Shown here: positions 6,592-15,670 of the stretch, one piece after another
How positions within the stretch are numbered: the stretch's first letter is position 1
Layout of the letters: each line of letters starts with the position of its first letter
Assembly: GCA_900546325.1 (NCBI GenBank)
Contig: URCR01000049.1
Span: 1-22,384 of the forward strand
Length of the DNA: 22,384 bases
Direction: 5' to 3'
DNA from: an uncultured Lachnospiraceae bacterium
Lineage (GTDB): Bacteria; Bacillota; Clostridia; Lachnospirales; Lachnospiraceae
Translations under genes and position numbers: made by a program
Notes under the pieces: model-generated
What the model saw: the letters and a program-made list of their open reading frames with translations, nothing else
Databases searched by the model: none
Told to the model about the DNA's origin: nothing

Positions 6592-8082
6592 ATGAAAATT
6601 GAAGAAAAGATGAAAAAGCCGATGATGGAGACGAAATATCTGAATGTAGAAAATACAGACAGATATCGTCCGATCATTCGGCTTTTTTATTTAAAATATG
6701 AAAAATTAAAATACTGGATGTATCAGGAGGAGATCTTTGAAGAATTAAAAGAGGATCCTTATTTCAAAGAATATACACTGGAACAGTGCCAGCAGGATCT
6801 GTCTGCGCTTGTGTCGTGGGGGAATCTGATAACAATCCAGGACACAAGAAAAGTGACAACGATTGAAGAATTTAAAAATAAGAAGTTTCGCTATCAGCTT
6901 TCCGAGACAGCCGTTGAAATTGAGCGAATGGTGATTCGTGTTGAGAATCTGTTTATCGAAGGCTCTTCATTGGAACCTACTTTGTTAGAGCGGCTTCGTA
7001 TGAATCTTGGAAAGCTAAGTGAGATGGATTCAGAAGAGGGAGAAAAGCTGTATGGCTGGTGGAATGATCTGAACAATGATTTTATCCGGTTGAATCAGAA
7101 CTATCAGGATTATATGAGGGAATTAAATAGTGTAAAAGCAGAGGAAATGATGAAAACGAAAGCATTTCTTATGTTCAAAGACCGCTTGATCGAGTACCTC
7201 CGATCTTTTGTAAAGAGTCTTCAGGTCAATGTGGCTGCGATTGAACAGCAGTTTCGGGAGATTGATACACAAGTTGTGGAAAGTGTGTTGACAAAGGTGA
7301 CTGATTATGAAATTTCTATTCCAAGAATGGATGTAGAGATTGATGAGCAGCTAATCCATGAGAAGATAAAGGGGCGTTGGGAAAGCATTTCTGAATGGTT
7401 TTCAGGAAAGAACGGGATGGAGTCGGAAGCGGGAAAGGTATTTGACAGAACAAATGAGATTATCCGGAAGATTACGAGGTATGCGACAAGGATCAGTGAG
7501 ATGAGCAATCAGGGATCAAACCGCAGGGAGGAATACAGAAAGCTGGCAGAAATCTTTGGAAGATGCAGGAATATCAATGAAGCACACCGGCTTTCGGCGG
7601 TTGTATTTGGTATAGAGAAACCACTTCATCTGAAAGGGGAATTAAAAAGAAATACGGATAGTATTAACAGCGGTGTGTATGAAGAAGAAACACATGTAGT
7701 GACAGTGATTCCGAGAGTACGTACTTATAAGGAAAAGGCAAGACGGAGCGGGATGATCGATCGTTCAAATGAGAAACAGAAGATGCGCGCTGCTATGATT
7801 CAGCGGTTGGCGGCAGAGCGTGTATTATTAAGAAGTTATATTCACAATGGAAGACTGGATTTTGCAGAGCTTCCGGTCATTGAGCCATATGTCAGGGATA
7901 TGTTTTTATTATGGTTGTCTAAGGCATTGGAGAGAAAAGATCATCGAGCAAAGACAGAAGATGGTCAGATTTATTATATTGAGCAGACTGATATAAAAGA
8001 ATACTGCACATTGGAGTGTACGGATGGAACTTTTCAGATGCCGGCATATGTCATTGTGTTTGAGGATGGAGAAGAAAAATGA
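6592..8082 (+). CDS. jetA: Type II Wadjet protein JetA (TIGR02677/DUF2397), kleisin-like
   Basis: 496 residues, the usual length of the family. ATG 6592 is preferred to the in-frame ATG 6520 because AAAGG (6576-6580) is suitably spaced and the family conservation begins only after ~20 residues. Residues ~24-105 look like a winged helix (RYRPIIRLFYLKYEKLKYWM, LSALVSWGNLITIQD, then FKNKKFRYQLSETA). The middle is long amphipathic helices (about 110-330). The C-terminal third carries basic segments (RVRTYKEKARRSG) and ends at EDGEEK. In Wadjet, JetA is the kleisin that bridges the JetC heads and binds JetB. It is the first gene of the operon and overlaps jetB by 4 bases (ATGA). No lesion was seen. 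Confidence 0.9.
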   Translation: MKIEEKMKKPMMETKYLNVENTDRYRPIIRLFYLKYEKLKYWMYQEEIFEELKEDPYFKEYTLEQCQQDLSALVSWGNLITIQDTRKVTTIEEFKNKKFRYQLSETAVEIERMVIRVENLFIEGSSLEPTLLERLRMNLGKLSEMDSEEGEKLYGWWNDLNNDFIRLNQNYQDYMRELNSVKAEEMMKTKAFLMFKDRLIEYLRSFVKSLQVNVAAIEQQFREIDTQVVESVLTKVTDYEISIPRMDVEIDEQLIHEKIKGRWESISEWFSGKNGMESEAGKVFDRTNEIIRKITRYATRISEMSNQGSNRREEYRKLAEIFGRCRNINEAHRLSAVVFGIEKPLHLKGELKRNTDSINSGVYEEETHVVTVIPRVRTYKEKARRSGMIDRSNEKQKMRAAMIQRLAAERVLLRSYIHNGRLDFAELPVIEPYVRDMFLLWLSKALERKDHRAKTEDGQIYYIEQTDIKEYCTLECTDGTFQMPAYVIVFEDGEEK

Positions 8083-9227
8083 GAGTATTAGAGGAATTAC
8101 TGAGCCGGCGCTGGATTTTAAAATCGAAAGACCGGGAGCTTTATTATGAATTAAAAGAGGCGCTTTCATCCGGAGAAGAGAAGAAATTTCTGATGGAGAA
8201 GCTTGGGTATCAGGTGATTGTAAATCCATATATGATCAAAGCGGAGAAGATGCCGGCAATCCCGGAAAATTGGATGGGGATTACAGAGTTTAAAGAACCG
8301 ATTGAGTATGTGTTGTTCTGTCTTGTATTGATGTTTCTCGAGGACAAAGAGGCAGAAGAGCAGTTTGTACTATCTCAGCTGACAGAGTATGTGCAGAGTC
8401 AGTATCAGGAAGAACAGATAGACTGGACTGTTTACCGATACAGACGTCATATGATCAAAGTAATGAAATACTGTGTTTCCTGCGGCATTTTAAAGGTAAA
8501 TGACGGGAGTGAGGAAAGTTTTGCCAGAGATGATACGAGCGAAGTGCTGTATGAAAATACGGGGGCATCACGCTATTTTATGAAGAATTTTACGCAGGAT
8601 ATTATGGGTTATACATCTCCAAAAGAGTTTGAAAAGGAAGAATGGATTGATGTAAATGAAGATCGGGGGATTGTCAGAAGGCAGAGGGTGTATCGAAAGC
8701 TTTTGATGACAATGGGGATGTATAAAGACGAAGAATCGGAGGAAGATTTTGCCTATGTCAGAAATTATAGAAATATGATTCAGGGAGATTTATCAGACAT
8801 ATTTGACTGTGAACTGCATGTACATAGCAGCAGTGCATTTCTTGTACTGGGGGAGACATGCAGGCTTGGCAGAGCTTTTCCAGAGGGAAATACACTTTCT
8901 GACGTGGTGCTTCTGATAAATACACTGCTGCAGGAGAAAGTGGCAGACGGAAAGCTTACCATTCCGATGGATGAAGAGATACATATTCCGAGGGAAATGT
9001 TCTGTGCGATCGTGGAGGAATGCAAAGAAAAATTTGGAAAAGGTTTGAATAAAACGTACCGGGAGATGACATTTTCGGAATTTTATCGTGAAGTGTCGGC
9101 TTATATGGAGGAGCTGATGCTGATTGAAACAGAAAAAGATGGAATCAGGATCAAGCCGGTAGTGGGGAAAATCTGCGGAAAATATCCGGAAGATTTTTTG
9201 AAGAATGGAGGAAAAGATGAACGGTAA
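8079..9227 (+). CDS. jetB: Type II Wadjet protein JetB (TIGR02678/DUF2398), KITE-like
   Basis: 382 residues, full length. It starts at ATG 8079 inside the jetA stop (ATGA overlap), indicating translational coupling. The N-terminus (LLSRRWILKSKDRELYYELK) and the segment LGYQVIVNPYMIKAEKMPAI fit DUF2398. Later come a YTEYVQSQY-like helix region (residues 105-120), a wing-like SRYFMKNFTQDIMGYTSPKE, and a C-terminal EFYREVSAYMEELMLIE followed by KPVVGKICGKYP. In the Wadjet complex JetB is the MukE/KITE-type winged-helix dimer that associates with the JetA kleisin and helps hold DNA. Its last codons contain the jetC ribosome binding site, and it overlaps jetC by 11 bases. It has no catalytic motif, as expected. 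Confidence 0.88.
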   Translation: MRVLEELLSRRWILKSKDRELYYELKEALSSGEEKKFLMEKLGYQVIVNPYMIKAEKMPAIPENWMGITEFKEPIEYVLFCLVLMFLEDKEAEEQFVLSQLTEYVQSQYQEEQIDWTVYRYRRHMIKVMKYCVSCGILKVNDGSEESFARDDTSEVLYENTGASRYFMKNFTQDIMGYTSPKEFEKEEWIDVNEDRGIVRRQRVYRKLLMTMGMYKDEESEEDFAYVRNYRNMIQGDLSDIFDCELHVHSSSAFLVLGETCRLGRAFPEGNTLSDVVLLINTLLQEKVADGKLTIPMDEEIHIPREMFCAIVEECKEKFGKGLNKTYREMTFSEFYREVSAYMEELMLIETEKDGIRIKPVVGKICGKYPEDFLKNGGKDER

Positions 9228-12200
9228 ATGGCAGATAAACAAAGTTGGATTGCTTGACTTTTGGTATTATGATGAGGAAGAATTTGAATTTCTGGGAGGG
9301 CGTATGCTGCTTCGAGGAGCGAATGGATCAGGGAAGTCTGTAACGATGCAGAGCTTTATTCCACTTCTTCTTGATGGAAATATGCGTCCGGAACGTCTGG
9401 ATCCGTTTGGCTCCCGTGCAAGAAAGATGGAAAATTATCTTCTGGAAGAAGGAGATGAGCGTGAAGAGCGGACGGGATATCTCTATATGGAGTTGAAACG
9501 ACTGGAAAGTGAGGAATATCTGACGCTTGGAATCGGGCTCCGCGCGAGAAAGAGTAAGAAACTGGAATCGTGGTATTTCTGCATTACGGATGGAAGACGT
9601 GTGGGAATCGATCTGTTTTTATACAAAGATCTGGAAACAAAGATTACCTGCTCCAAAGGGGAACTGAAATACCGGATTGGTGATGGCGGAAAAGTGATGG
9701 AAACGCAGAGTGAGTATGCCCGTTGTGTCAATCGTCTTCTTTTTGGTTTTGAAACGCAGGAGGAATACAAAGAACTTTTGGAACTTCTGATTCAGCTCCG
9801 GACACCGAAACTTTCCAAAGACTTTAAGCCTACGATCATCAATGAGATTCTGAGCAGTTCCCTTCAGACACTTTCAGAGGATGACCTTCGTCCGATGTCA
9901 GAAGCCATTGAAAATATGGATAATCTGAAAACAAACCTGGATGCCTTGAATGAAAGTATTCATGCGGCAAGACAAATTGAGAAGGTATATGATCAGTATA
10001 ACCAGATCGTGCTGTATGATAAAGCACTTCTATTTGCTGATGTGTGCAAATCTTATGAAAACTGTGTGAAAAGCGGGGAACAAATTGAAAAAGACTTAGA
10101 ACAACGTGCCAGAGAACTTCAAGAAGAAAGGGAACGTTATGAAATATTAAAGCAGGAAGAAGCTATCCTGAAAGAGGAAAAAGCATCTCTGGATAAAAGT
10201 GATGCGGCACGTCTGAAGGAACAGGAAAGTAAGCTGGCAGAGGAACTTTTGGAGAAGAAAAAGGAGCAGAAGGCGAAGGAACGACAGGAAGAGGAAAAGA
10301 AAGAAAAGCAGCTGGAAACAGAAGATAAAATAAAAGCGGGGACAGAAAAAGCAGAAAGTATCTGGGATGAGATTGAAAGTAATCTGGAAGAAATGGAGGA
10401 AGAACTGGAGGGAATCCCATTTGATGAATTTAATTTTCTGAAAAATGATATCCTGCAGGATCGGGAGAAAGAGCAGAGTTTTGCTTCTCACCGACAACTT
10501 TTGGATGCTTATACGAAGAAGGCAGAGCAGGGGAAAGAGATTCTTCTGGAAGAGAGGAACTGCCAGCAGAAATATGACCGTTATCTTGCGGAGCTGGATG
10601 ACTGCAGGGAAGAGCGAAATTTGATCGAAAAAGAACTACATCAATATGAAACACTTTTGCATGAGACAAAAGCAGAATTAACTGAGAAGGTGTATTTGTG
10701 GGAAAAACAAAATGAGGAACTGCATCTTCCGGCGGAAACGATGCAAAGTATTGCAAGAAATATAGAAAGTTATGAACTGGGAAGTGATTATTCAGAAATC
10801 AGGGAGGCGGCAAAACCAAGGCTGTATGAATTAGAACGACAATTTTCAGAGCAGCAGATGATTTTGGAAAGAGACCTTAAAGAGAAGAAGGAATCTCTAC
10901 AGTGTGCAGAACTAGAACGGGAAGCATGGAAAAACAAAAAAGATCCAGAACCAGAACAGCAGGAATGTGTGAAAGCAAACCGGGCACTTTTGAGAAAGAA
11001 AGGAATCCCGTATCTGCAGTTTTATAAGGCGGTCGAATTTGACCGAATGCAGGAAGAAAGCAGTATGGATCATTTGGAAGAAGCACTGCTTCAGATGGGA
11101 ATACTGGATGCGCTGATTATCCCGCAGGAATACCGGGAACAAGTATATGCGCTGGATGCGGGTGTGTGTGACCGCTATTTGTTTGGCGATGCGGAATCTG
11201 TCAGACAGAATCTTCAGGAAGCACTGAAAACAGATAATGAAAAAAAGGATATGCTGTTCGGGCAGAAAATTTCAGCCATTCTGGCATCGATCGAATTTGG
11301 GAATGGTCAGGAAGTGAAGAGCCATTCATGGGTTGATCAGGATGGAAATTATCGCCTTGGCATTCTGGAGGGAACGATTACAAAAGAATACCATGCACAT
11401 TTCATCGGAGTGCGTGCAAGAGAAAAATTCCGGCAGGAAAAGATCGCAGAGTTGACAGCAGTTTGTGAGCAGATCGGAAAAAATATAGAAGAGCTGGAAC
11501 GACAGTTAGGAGATAACCACAGCAGATCAGAAAAATTACAGAAAGAGTGGAGAGCATTTCCGGGAGAAGAAGATTTAAAAACAGCTGCAAGAGAAGTTGC
11601 GGACCGGGAGTATAAATTACAATTAGTAAATAAAAGACTATGGGATCAGCAGAGTTTGGTGGAAAGGGAGAGAAAGCTGCTTGATGAAGTGAGGATCAAA
11701 GCAAGAGAAATCTGTGAAAAGTGCTATCTAGCGCCGCGATTAGATTTATTCACACAGGCAGTTTCATCGCTGCATCGCTATAAAGAAATGCTTTTGGAAC
11801 TGCAGGCTTCTCATGGAAATTATCAAAATGAACTTCGTTATATCAGCAGTCAGAAAGAGAATCTGGAAGACTTGGAGGCAGATTTGGATGATATCCGCTA
11901 TGAGTTGAATCGTATCCGCCTGAAAGTAAGAGAATCGGAAGGATACCTGATCTCGATTCAGAAACAGCTTGCGTTGACAGACTATGAGCAGATCAAAGAA
12001 CGACTCGATTATTGTGTAAAACGGCTTTTAAATCTTCCTGGAGAGCGGGAAGGCTGTGTCAGAAAGCAGGAGGCAGTCCGAAAAGAAATAGAAGTTTTGG
12101 AAGAAAAGAACCGAGAGAATGGACAAAAGCGACAAGAACTTTGCGGAAAAAAAGAGAGGTATCAGAAAGTCTTTGAGCTGGAATACCGGCTTGGCTATGT

Positions 12201-13308
12201 CAGGGCGGATCTGAATGATGTGAATGATATAGCAGGTAAGGCACGAAAGATCTGCGGCTTATTTGCCGGAAGTTTTGGAAATAAAAAGCAGAGTGATCTG
12301 TTTGGGAATCTTCAGGAAAGTTATCATCAGAACAGAGGGTATCTGCTTGATTATCAGATTACGCTGCAGTCTTTGTTTGAAGAGGTTGATGTAGAGAGCA
12401 GTTTTTCTGAGGTGAGTGTGAAACGAATTGATATCCTGGCAAAATACCGCGGAACAGCAGTGAAATTTAAAGAACTGATTGCAAAAATGAATGAGGATGC
12501 AGAGGTATTGGAACAGCTGTTAAGCGATAGAGACCGGGAACTGTTTGAGGATATTCTGGCGAATACAATCAGTAAAAAGATTCGCGGAAAAATTCAGGCG
12601 AGCAGACGATGGGTAGAGAAAATGAATACGCTCATGGAGTCCATGCAGACATCGAGCGGTCTCAAGCTGAGCCTTCGGTGGAAAAATAAGCGGGCAGAAA
12701 AAGAAGATCAGCTGGATACGAAAGCATTGGTAGAGCTGCTTCAAAAGGATGTGGAAATTATGCGGGAGGGAGAAGTAGAAAGCCTGTCCAGACATTTCCG
12801 ATCTAAAATTGAAGAGGCAAGAAAGATTTCCGGCGAGGCAGGCTCTGTTCAGTCTTTTCACGCAACAATGAAGGAAGTGCTTGATTACCGTAAGTGGTTT
12901 GAATTTCAGCTGGAATGTCAGAAGACGGGAGAGAAAAAGAAAGAATTAACAGATCGTGTATTCTTTACCTTCAGTGGGGGTGAAAAGGCGATGGCGATGT
13001 ATGTTCCGCTGTTCTCAGCTGTGGTTGCAAAATATGCCGGTGCACGTCCGGATGCACCAAAACTGATTTCGTTAGATGAAGCTTTTGCCGGTGTCGATGA
13101 GACGAATATCAGGGATATGTTTCGTCTTATGGTAGAGTTTAAATTTAACTTTATGATCAATTCCCAGATTTTGTGGGGGGATTATGATACGGTTCCGGAA
13201 CTGGCGATCTGTCAACTGATTCGGCCGGAAAATGTAAAATTTGTGTCTGTGATCCGTTATATCTGGAATGGAAAAAATAAGATAATGGTCACGGAAGAGG
13301 AAAAGTAA
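9217..13308 (+). CDS. jetC: Type II Wadjet SMC-like ATPase JetC (TIGR02680)
   Basis: 1363 residues. ATG 9217 is chosen (GGAGG 9207-9211 just upstream) over the in-frame ATG 9205. This is the motor of Wadjet, an SMC/MukB-like ATPase that extrudes DNA loops. The Walker A motif GANGSGKS is at residues 34-41. Long Glu/Lys-rich coiled coils run about 240-560 and 730-1180, with a globular hinge-like middle (GIPYLQFYKAVEFD; LIIPQEYREQVYALDAGVCD). The signature SGGEK is at about 1253-1257 and Walker B LISLDEAFAGVD has D1287/E1288. All ATPase motifs needed are visible. Codons ~1172-1220 (12730-12877) are the part also present, diverged by about 9%, in the chimera at the left edge of the window. jetD starts 4 bases after its stop. 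Confidence 0.93.
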   Translation: MNGKWQINKVGLLDFWYYDEEEFEFLGGRMLLRGANGSGKSVTMQSFIPLLLDGNMRPERLDPFGSRARKMENYLLEEGDEREERTGYLYMELKRLESEEYLTLGIGLRARKSKKLESWYFCITDGRRVGIDLFLYKDLETKITCSKGELKYRIGDGGKVMETQSEYARCVNRLLFGFETQEEYKELLELLIQLRTPKLSKDFKPTIINEILSSSLQTLSEDDLRPMSEAIENMDNLKTNLDALNESIHAARQIEKVYDQYNQIVLYDKALLFADVCKSYENCVKSGEQIEKDLEQRARELQEERERYEILKQEEAILKEEKASLDKSDAARLKEQESKLAEELLEKKKEQKAKERQEEEKKEKQLETEDKIKAGTEKAESIWDEIESNLEEMEEELEGIPFDEFNFLKNDILQDREKEQSFASHRQLLDAYTKKAEQGKEILLEERNCQQKYDRYLAELDDCREERNLIEKELHQYETLLHETKAELTEKVYLWEKQNEELHLPAETMQSIARNIESYELGSDYSEIREAAKPRLYELERQFSEQQMILERDLKEKKESLQCAELEREAWKNKKDPEPEQQECVKANRALLRKKGIPYLQFYKAVEFDRMQEESSMDHLEEALLQMGILDALIIPQEYREQVYALDAGVCDRYLFGDAESVRQNLQEALKTDNEKKDMLFGQKISAILASIEFGNGQEVKSHSWVDQDGNYRLGILEGTITKEYHAHFIGVRAREKFRQEKIAELTAVCEQIGKNIEELERQLGDNHSRSEKLQKEWRAFPGEEDLKTAAREVADREYKLQLVNKRLWDQQSLVERERKLLDEVRIKAREICEKCYLAPRLDLFTQAVSSLHRYKEMLLELQASHGNYQNELRYISSQKENLEDLEADLDDIRYELNRIRLKVRESEGYLISIQKQLALTDYEQIKERLDYCVKRLLNLPGEREGCVRKQEAVRKEIEVLEEKNRENGQKRQELCGKKERYQKVFELEYRLGYVRADLNDVNDIAGKARKICGLFAGSFGNKKQSDLFGNLQESYHQNRGYLLDYQITLQSLFEEVDVESSFSEVSVKRIDILAKYRGTAVKFKELIAKMNEDAEVLEQLLSDRDRELFEDILANTISKKIRGKIQASRRWVEKMNTLMESMQTSSGLKLSLRWKNKRAEKEDQLDTKALVELLQKDVEIMREGEVESLSRHFRSKIEEARKISGEAGSVQSFHATMKEVLDYRKWFEFQLECQKTGEKKKELTDRVFFTFSGGEKAMAMYVPLFSAVVAKYAGARPDAPKLISLDEAFAGVDETNIRDMFRLMVEFKFNFMINSQILWGDYDTVPELAICQLIRPENVKFVSVIRYIWNGKNKIMVTEEEK

Positions 13309-13312
13309 GAAA

Positions 13313-14608
13313 ATGAAAGAGGAAAAACAGAAAATTCTTCAGGAATGTCTGGCATATTTCCGGGAACGTCCAGTCTATCAAAAGGTGTTTACGAAATTGA
13401 AAAGCAAATATGAAAGTCTGGGATACATAGGGGGAAAAGCAGTACTGACTGATCTGACCGCTGCTGAGAAGATACAGCTTGGTGGATTTTTACAGAAAGA
13501 TTATACGGAGAATAGATCTGTCACAGTATCGGCGGCAGCTTTTGAGTCCTGTTTATCTAAGAGCAGGTTTTCGGGCATTTCGCTGGAGGAACTGTTGCAG
13601 GCTTATTTCGGAGTAGAAATACGAGCAAAGAAAGAGGAAAGGGAAGAAGAAAAGCGAAGAAGAGAGGACTTTTTTGAGCAGGTAATAAAAGGATATGAGG
13701 ATACGTTTGCAGGAAACTGGGTAGAGAGGGCGCTCCAAAAACAGACAGATGGTTATGGGATCATGATTCAGCAATATAACCGTGATTCGGAAAAACTGTA
13801 TCAGGTGCTGAAAAATGTTCTGAAGGCAGTTGTGCAGCTGCAGGGAGGAAAAGAAAAAGAACCGTTGGCAGTTTTTGCTGCTCAGGTGACCGGAGATCCG
13901 CATTACTTTGATTCGGGAACGGTAGCGGAGAAATTGCTTCTGAGTATTCTTTCGTCAGAGCAGGCAGGGGAAGAAGACAACGAATTATCCAAGCTGGAGA
14001 AGGAAAAGCGAATTTTTTATCGGGCAGGAATTTTAAAAGATGAGCTGTCTAACGATACACTTGCCTATGGGATTCGGGCATGGAAACGGGATGGAAGCCT
14101 TCATGAAGGGATAGAAGGATTTTTTAAAGAAGAAGAACCGATCCGGCTGACGCTTCGTACGATTGGAAAATTAGGAAGTGTGCGGGCAGATCGGGATCAG
14201 GTGTATCTTTTGGAAAATCCGGCAGTATTTTCGGTTTTTATAAAAAAGTATCCAAAGTGTGCGGCTGTCTGTGTGAATGGACAGCCGCGGCTTTCTACGC
14301 TTGTTTTGCTGGATTTTCTGCAAGAAAATCATACATTTTACTATCAGGGAGATTTTGATCCTGAGGGGCTTCTGATCGCCCAGCGCCTGAAAGAACGTTA
14401 TGGAGAGAAATTTTCTCTGTGGAATTATCGGACAGAATGGTATAAAAAATATTTGTCAGAGGTAGAAATCAGCGAGATACGGATAAAAAAGCTGGAGAAA
14501 GTATCTTTTCCGGAATTGCAGGAGCTGAAAAGGTGTATGCAGAAAGAAAAAAGGGCAGCATACCAGGAAGCGATGCTGGAAGAATTACAACAGTTCGACA
14601 ATGAATGA
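13313..14608 (+). CDS. jetD: Type II Wadjet nuclease JetD (TIGR02679, DUF3323 + DUF2399 Toprim)
   Basis: 431 residues. It follows jetC by 4 bases, with a purine-rich site (GGAAGAGGAAAAG) in the jetC end. The N-terminal ~280 residues are the DUF3323-type arm, with GYIGGKAVLTDLTAAEK, a charged helix EERE EEKRRREDF, and TGDPHYFDSGTVAEKL (193-208). The C-terminal DUF2399 domain is Toprim-like: the likely metal-binding Glu is E301 in LLENPAVF and the DxD pair is D347/D349 in YYQGDFDPEG. In characterised Wadjets, JetD is the nuclease that cuts circular DNA held by the JetABC motor. All expected acidic residues are present. Its last 9 codons and 3' flank recur at 244-329. Confidence 0.92.
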   Translation: MKEEKQKILQECLAYFRERPVYQKVFTKLKSKYESLGYIGGKAVLTDLTAAEKIQLGGFLQKDYTENRSVTVSAAAFESCLSKSRFSGISLEELLQAYFGVEIRAKKEEREEEKRRREDFFEQVIKGYEDTFAGNWVERALQKQTDGYGIMIQQYNRDSEKLYQVLKNVLKAVVQLQGGKEKEPLAVFAAQVTGDPHYFDSGTVAEKLLLSILSSEQAGEEDNELSKLEKEKRIFYRAGILKDELSNDTLAYGIRAWKRDGSLHEGIEGFFKEEEPIRLTLRTIGKLGSVRADRDQVYLLENPAVFSVFIKKYPKCAAVCVNGQPRLSTLVLLDFLQENHTFYYQGDFDPEGLLIAQRLKERYGEKFSLWNYRTEWYKKYLSEVEISEIRIKKLEKVSFPELQELKRCMQKEKRAAYQEAMLEELQQFDNE

Positions 14609-14663
14609 AAAATGAATGTATAAGTCTGTAATAATACAGCTATGACTATGATAACGCTGTTAT
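14609..14663 (+). repeat. jetD 3' flank (right copy)
   Basis: This is the counterpart of 275-329, in direct orientation about 14.3 kb apart. It contains CTGTA-ATAA-TACAG (14626-14639) and a second small palindrome ATAAC-GCT-GTTAT (14651-14663). Similarity between the copies stops precisely at the end of the second palindrome. Neither palindrome is followed by a T-run, so they are not ordinary terminators. Confidence 0.8.
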
Positions 14664-14673
14664 AAAACGGGCA

Positions 14674-14712
14674 GGAGGGGGGAAAATATATCAACAATTC
14701 CCCAATACCTCC
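14674..14712 (+). other. G-rich/C-rich hairpin after the Wadjet operon
   Basis: GGAGG (14674-14678) pairs with CCTCC (14708-14712) and GGGGAA (14679-14684) with TTCCCC (14698-14703), with a 4-base bulge AATA on the right arm. The tail CTCTTTGC is not T-rich, so termination is uncertain. It could act as a weak terminator or as mRNA 3'-end protection for jetABCD. It is outside the sequence shared with the left remnant. Confidence 0.4.
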
Positions 14713-14755
14713 CTCTTTGCATACATTAAACTAAAACAGTAAGGTATGTAGAAGA

Positions 14756-15667
14756 ATGAAAGAATATGTAACAACATCATTGGAAACACATTTGTTTTTT
14801 GGAAGAATCATGAGAGAACACGCACTGTTTCTTCTGGCGTCTTTTCCGGCGGGAGAGACGGGATATAGAAGAAAAGCGGACTGGTTCCGGGAACAATTTG
14901 AAAGAGCACTGGAGCATACTGTCAGGCTTTCTGATGGTATGGTAGGTGAGGCGGTTTTATGTTCCGGAGAAGTGGTTACAGAATTTACGGAAATGGCAGA
15001 AAGACAGACGGAAAAGCTGACAAAGATACCGATCAATGTCCGGATCACACAGGCGGAACAGAGACTGCGGGCAGGCTGCAAAATATGTCCGGACAGGAGA
15101 ACGGAACAGCAGGTGAGCGTTTTGAATCAGCATATCCTGCGTCTGTTAAATGGGCTGATCACATTGAAGGAAGAGGTTCTGCGGGAGGTTCTCTCTTGTC
15201 AGCTTTACACGGCAAACTATCCGCTGCTGATTGAGCATATTTTGCGCGAAGCAAAATTATACTGCCGGATTGTGATCGCATTAGAAAAAGACGGATGTAT
15301 GCAGCTTGCGGATTTAAAAGAGGCAGAATTGTTCTGGAATCAGATTATGATGGAACATGCATTGTTTATACGGGGATTGCTTGACCCGACGGAGTGTGAG
15401 TTGATGAAAACTGCGGATGATTTTGCGGGAGACTATTGCCGCCTGCTGGAGGAGGCGAGAAAACAGGACTGCCGGACAATGGATGAAGTGACGAGAAAAA
15501 CAGTGGAGACAACAGAGGAATATCGTGATTTCAAGGCCGCAGGCACAGAAGGCATCACAGGCTGCGGCATCCGCTCTGTAATTCTTCCTCTGCTGGCAGA
15601 TCATGTACTTCGCGAAGCAAATCATTATCTGCGTATTTTGAAGAGCGAAGAGAAAGGCGGGAAATAA
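14756..15667 (+). CDS. DUF2935 domain protein (ferritin-like helical bundle)
   Basis: 303 residues in two similar halves, as in DUF2935 proteins: ETHLFFGRIMREHALFLLAS with a distal LLIEHILREAKLYCRIV, and ELFWNQIMMEHALFIRGLLD with a distal LLADHVLREANHYLRI. The repeated E/H pairs (xEHALF and xxHxLREA) are typical metal ligands of a helical bundle; the biochemical role is not established. It is predicted to be cytoplasmic, with no signal peptide. The ribosome binding site is weak (TAAGG about 10 bases upstream). It lies 147 bp after jetD and has no evident tie to Wadjet. Directly after its TAA, in the same frame, comes a short Cys-rich ORF (next entry). Confidence 0.85.
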   Translation: MKEYVTTSLETHLFFGRIMREHALFLLASFPAGETGYRRKADWFREQFERALEHTVRLSDGMVGEAVLCSGEVVTEFTEMAERQTEKLTKIPINVRITQAEQRLRAGCKICPDRRTEQQVSVLNQHILRLLNGLITLKEEVLREVLSCQLYTANYPLLIEHILREAKLYCRIVIALEKDGCMQLADLKEAELFWNQIMMEHALFIRGLLDPTECELMKTADDFAGDYCRLLEEARKQDCRTMDEVTRKTVETTEEYRDFKAAGTEGITGCGIRSVILPLLADHVLREANHYLRILKSEEKGGK

Positions 15668-15670
15668 ACA

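Noticed and set aside
10147..10497. Long antisense open frames rich in Phe/Leu opposite jetC
   Set aside because: They mirror Glu/Lys-rich coiled-coil codons on the other strand, have no ribosome binding sites, and resemble no protein family.
14626..14663. Small palindromes after jetD as a terminator or att site
   Set aside because: The stems are only 5 bp with no T-run, and no integrase, recombinase or matching site was found in the window. They are recorded only as part of the repeat.
14756..15667. DUF2935 gene as a fifth Wadjet component
   Set aside because: It is separated by 147 bp containing the repeat boundary and a hairpin, and its family has no known link to Wadjet. It lies outside the block shared with the left remnant.
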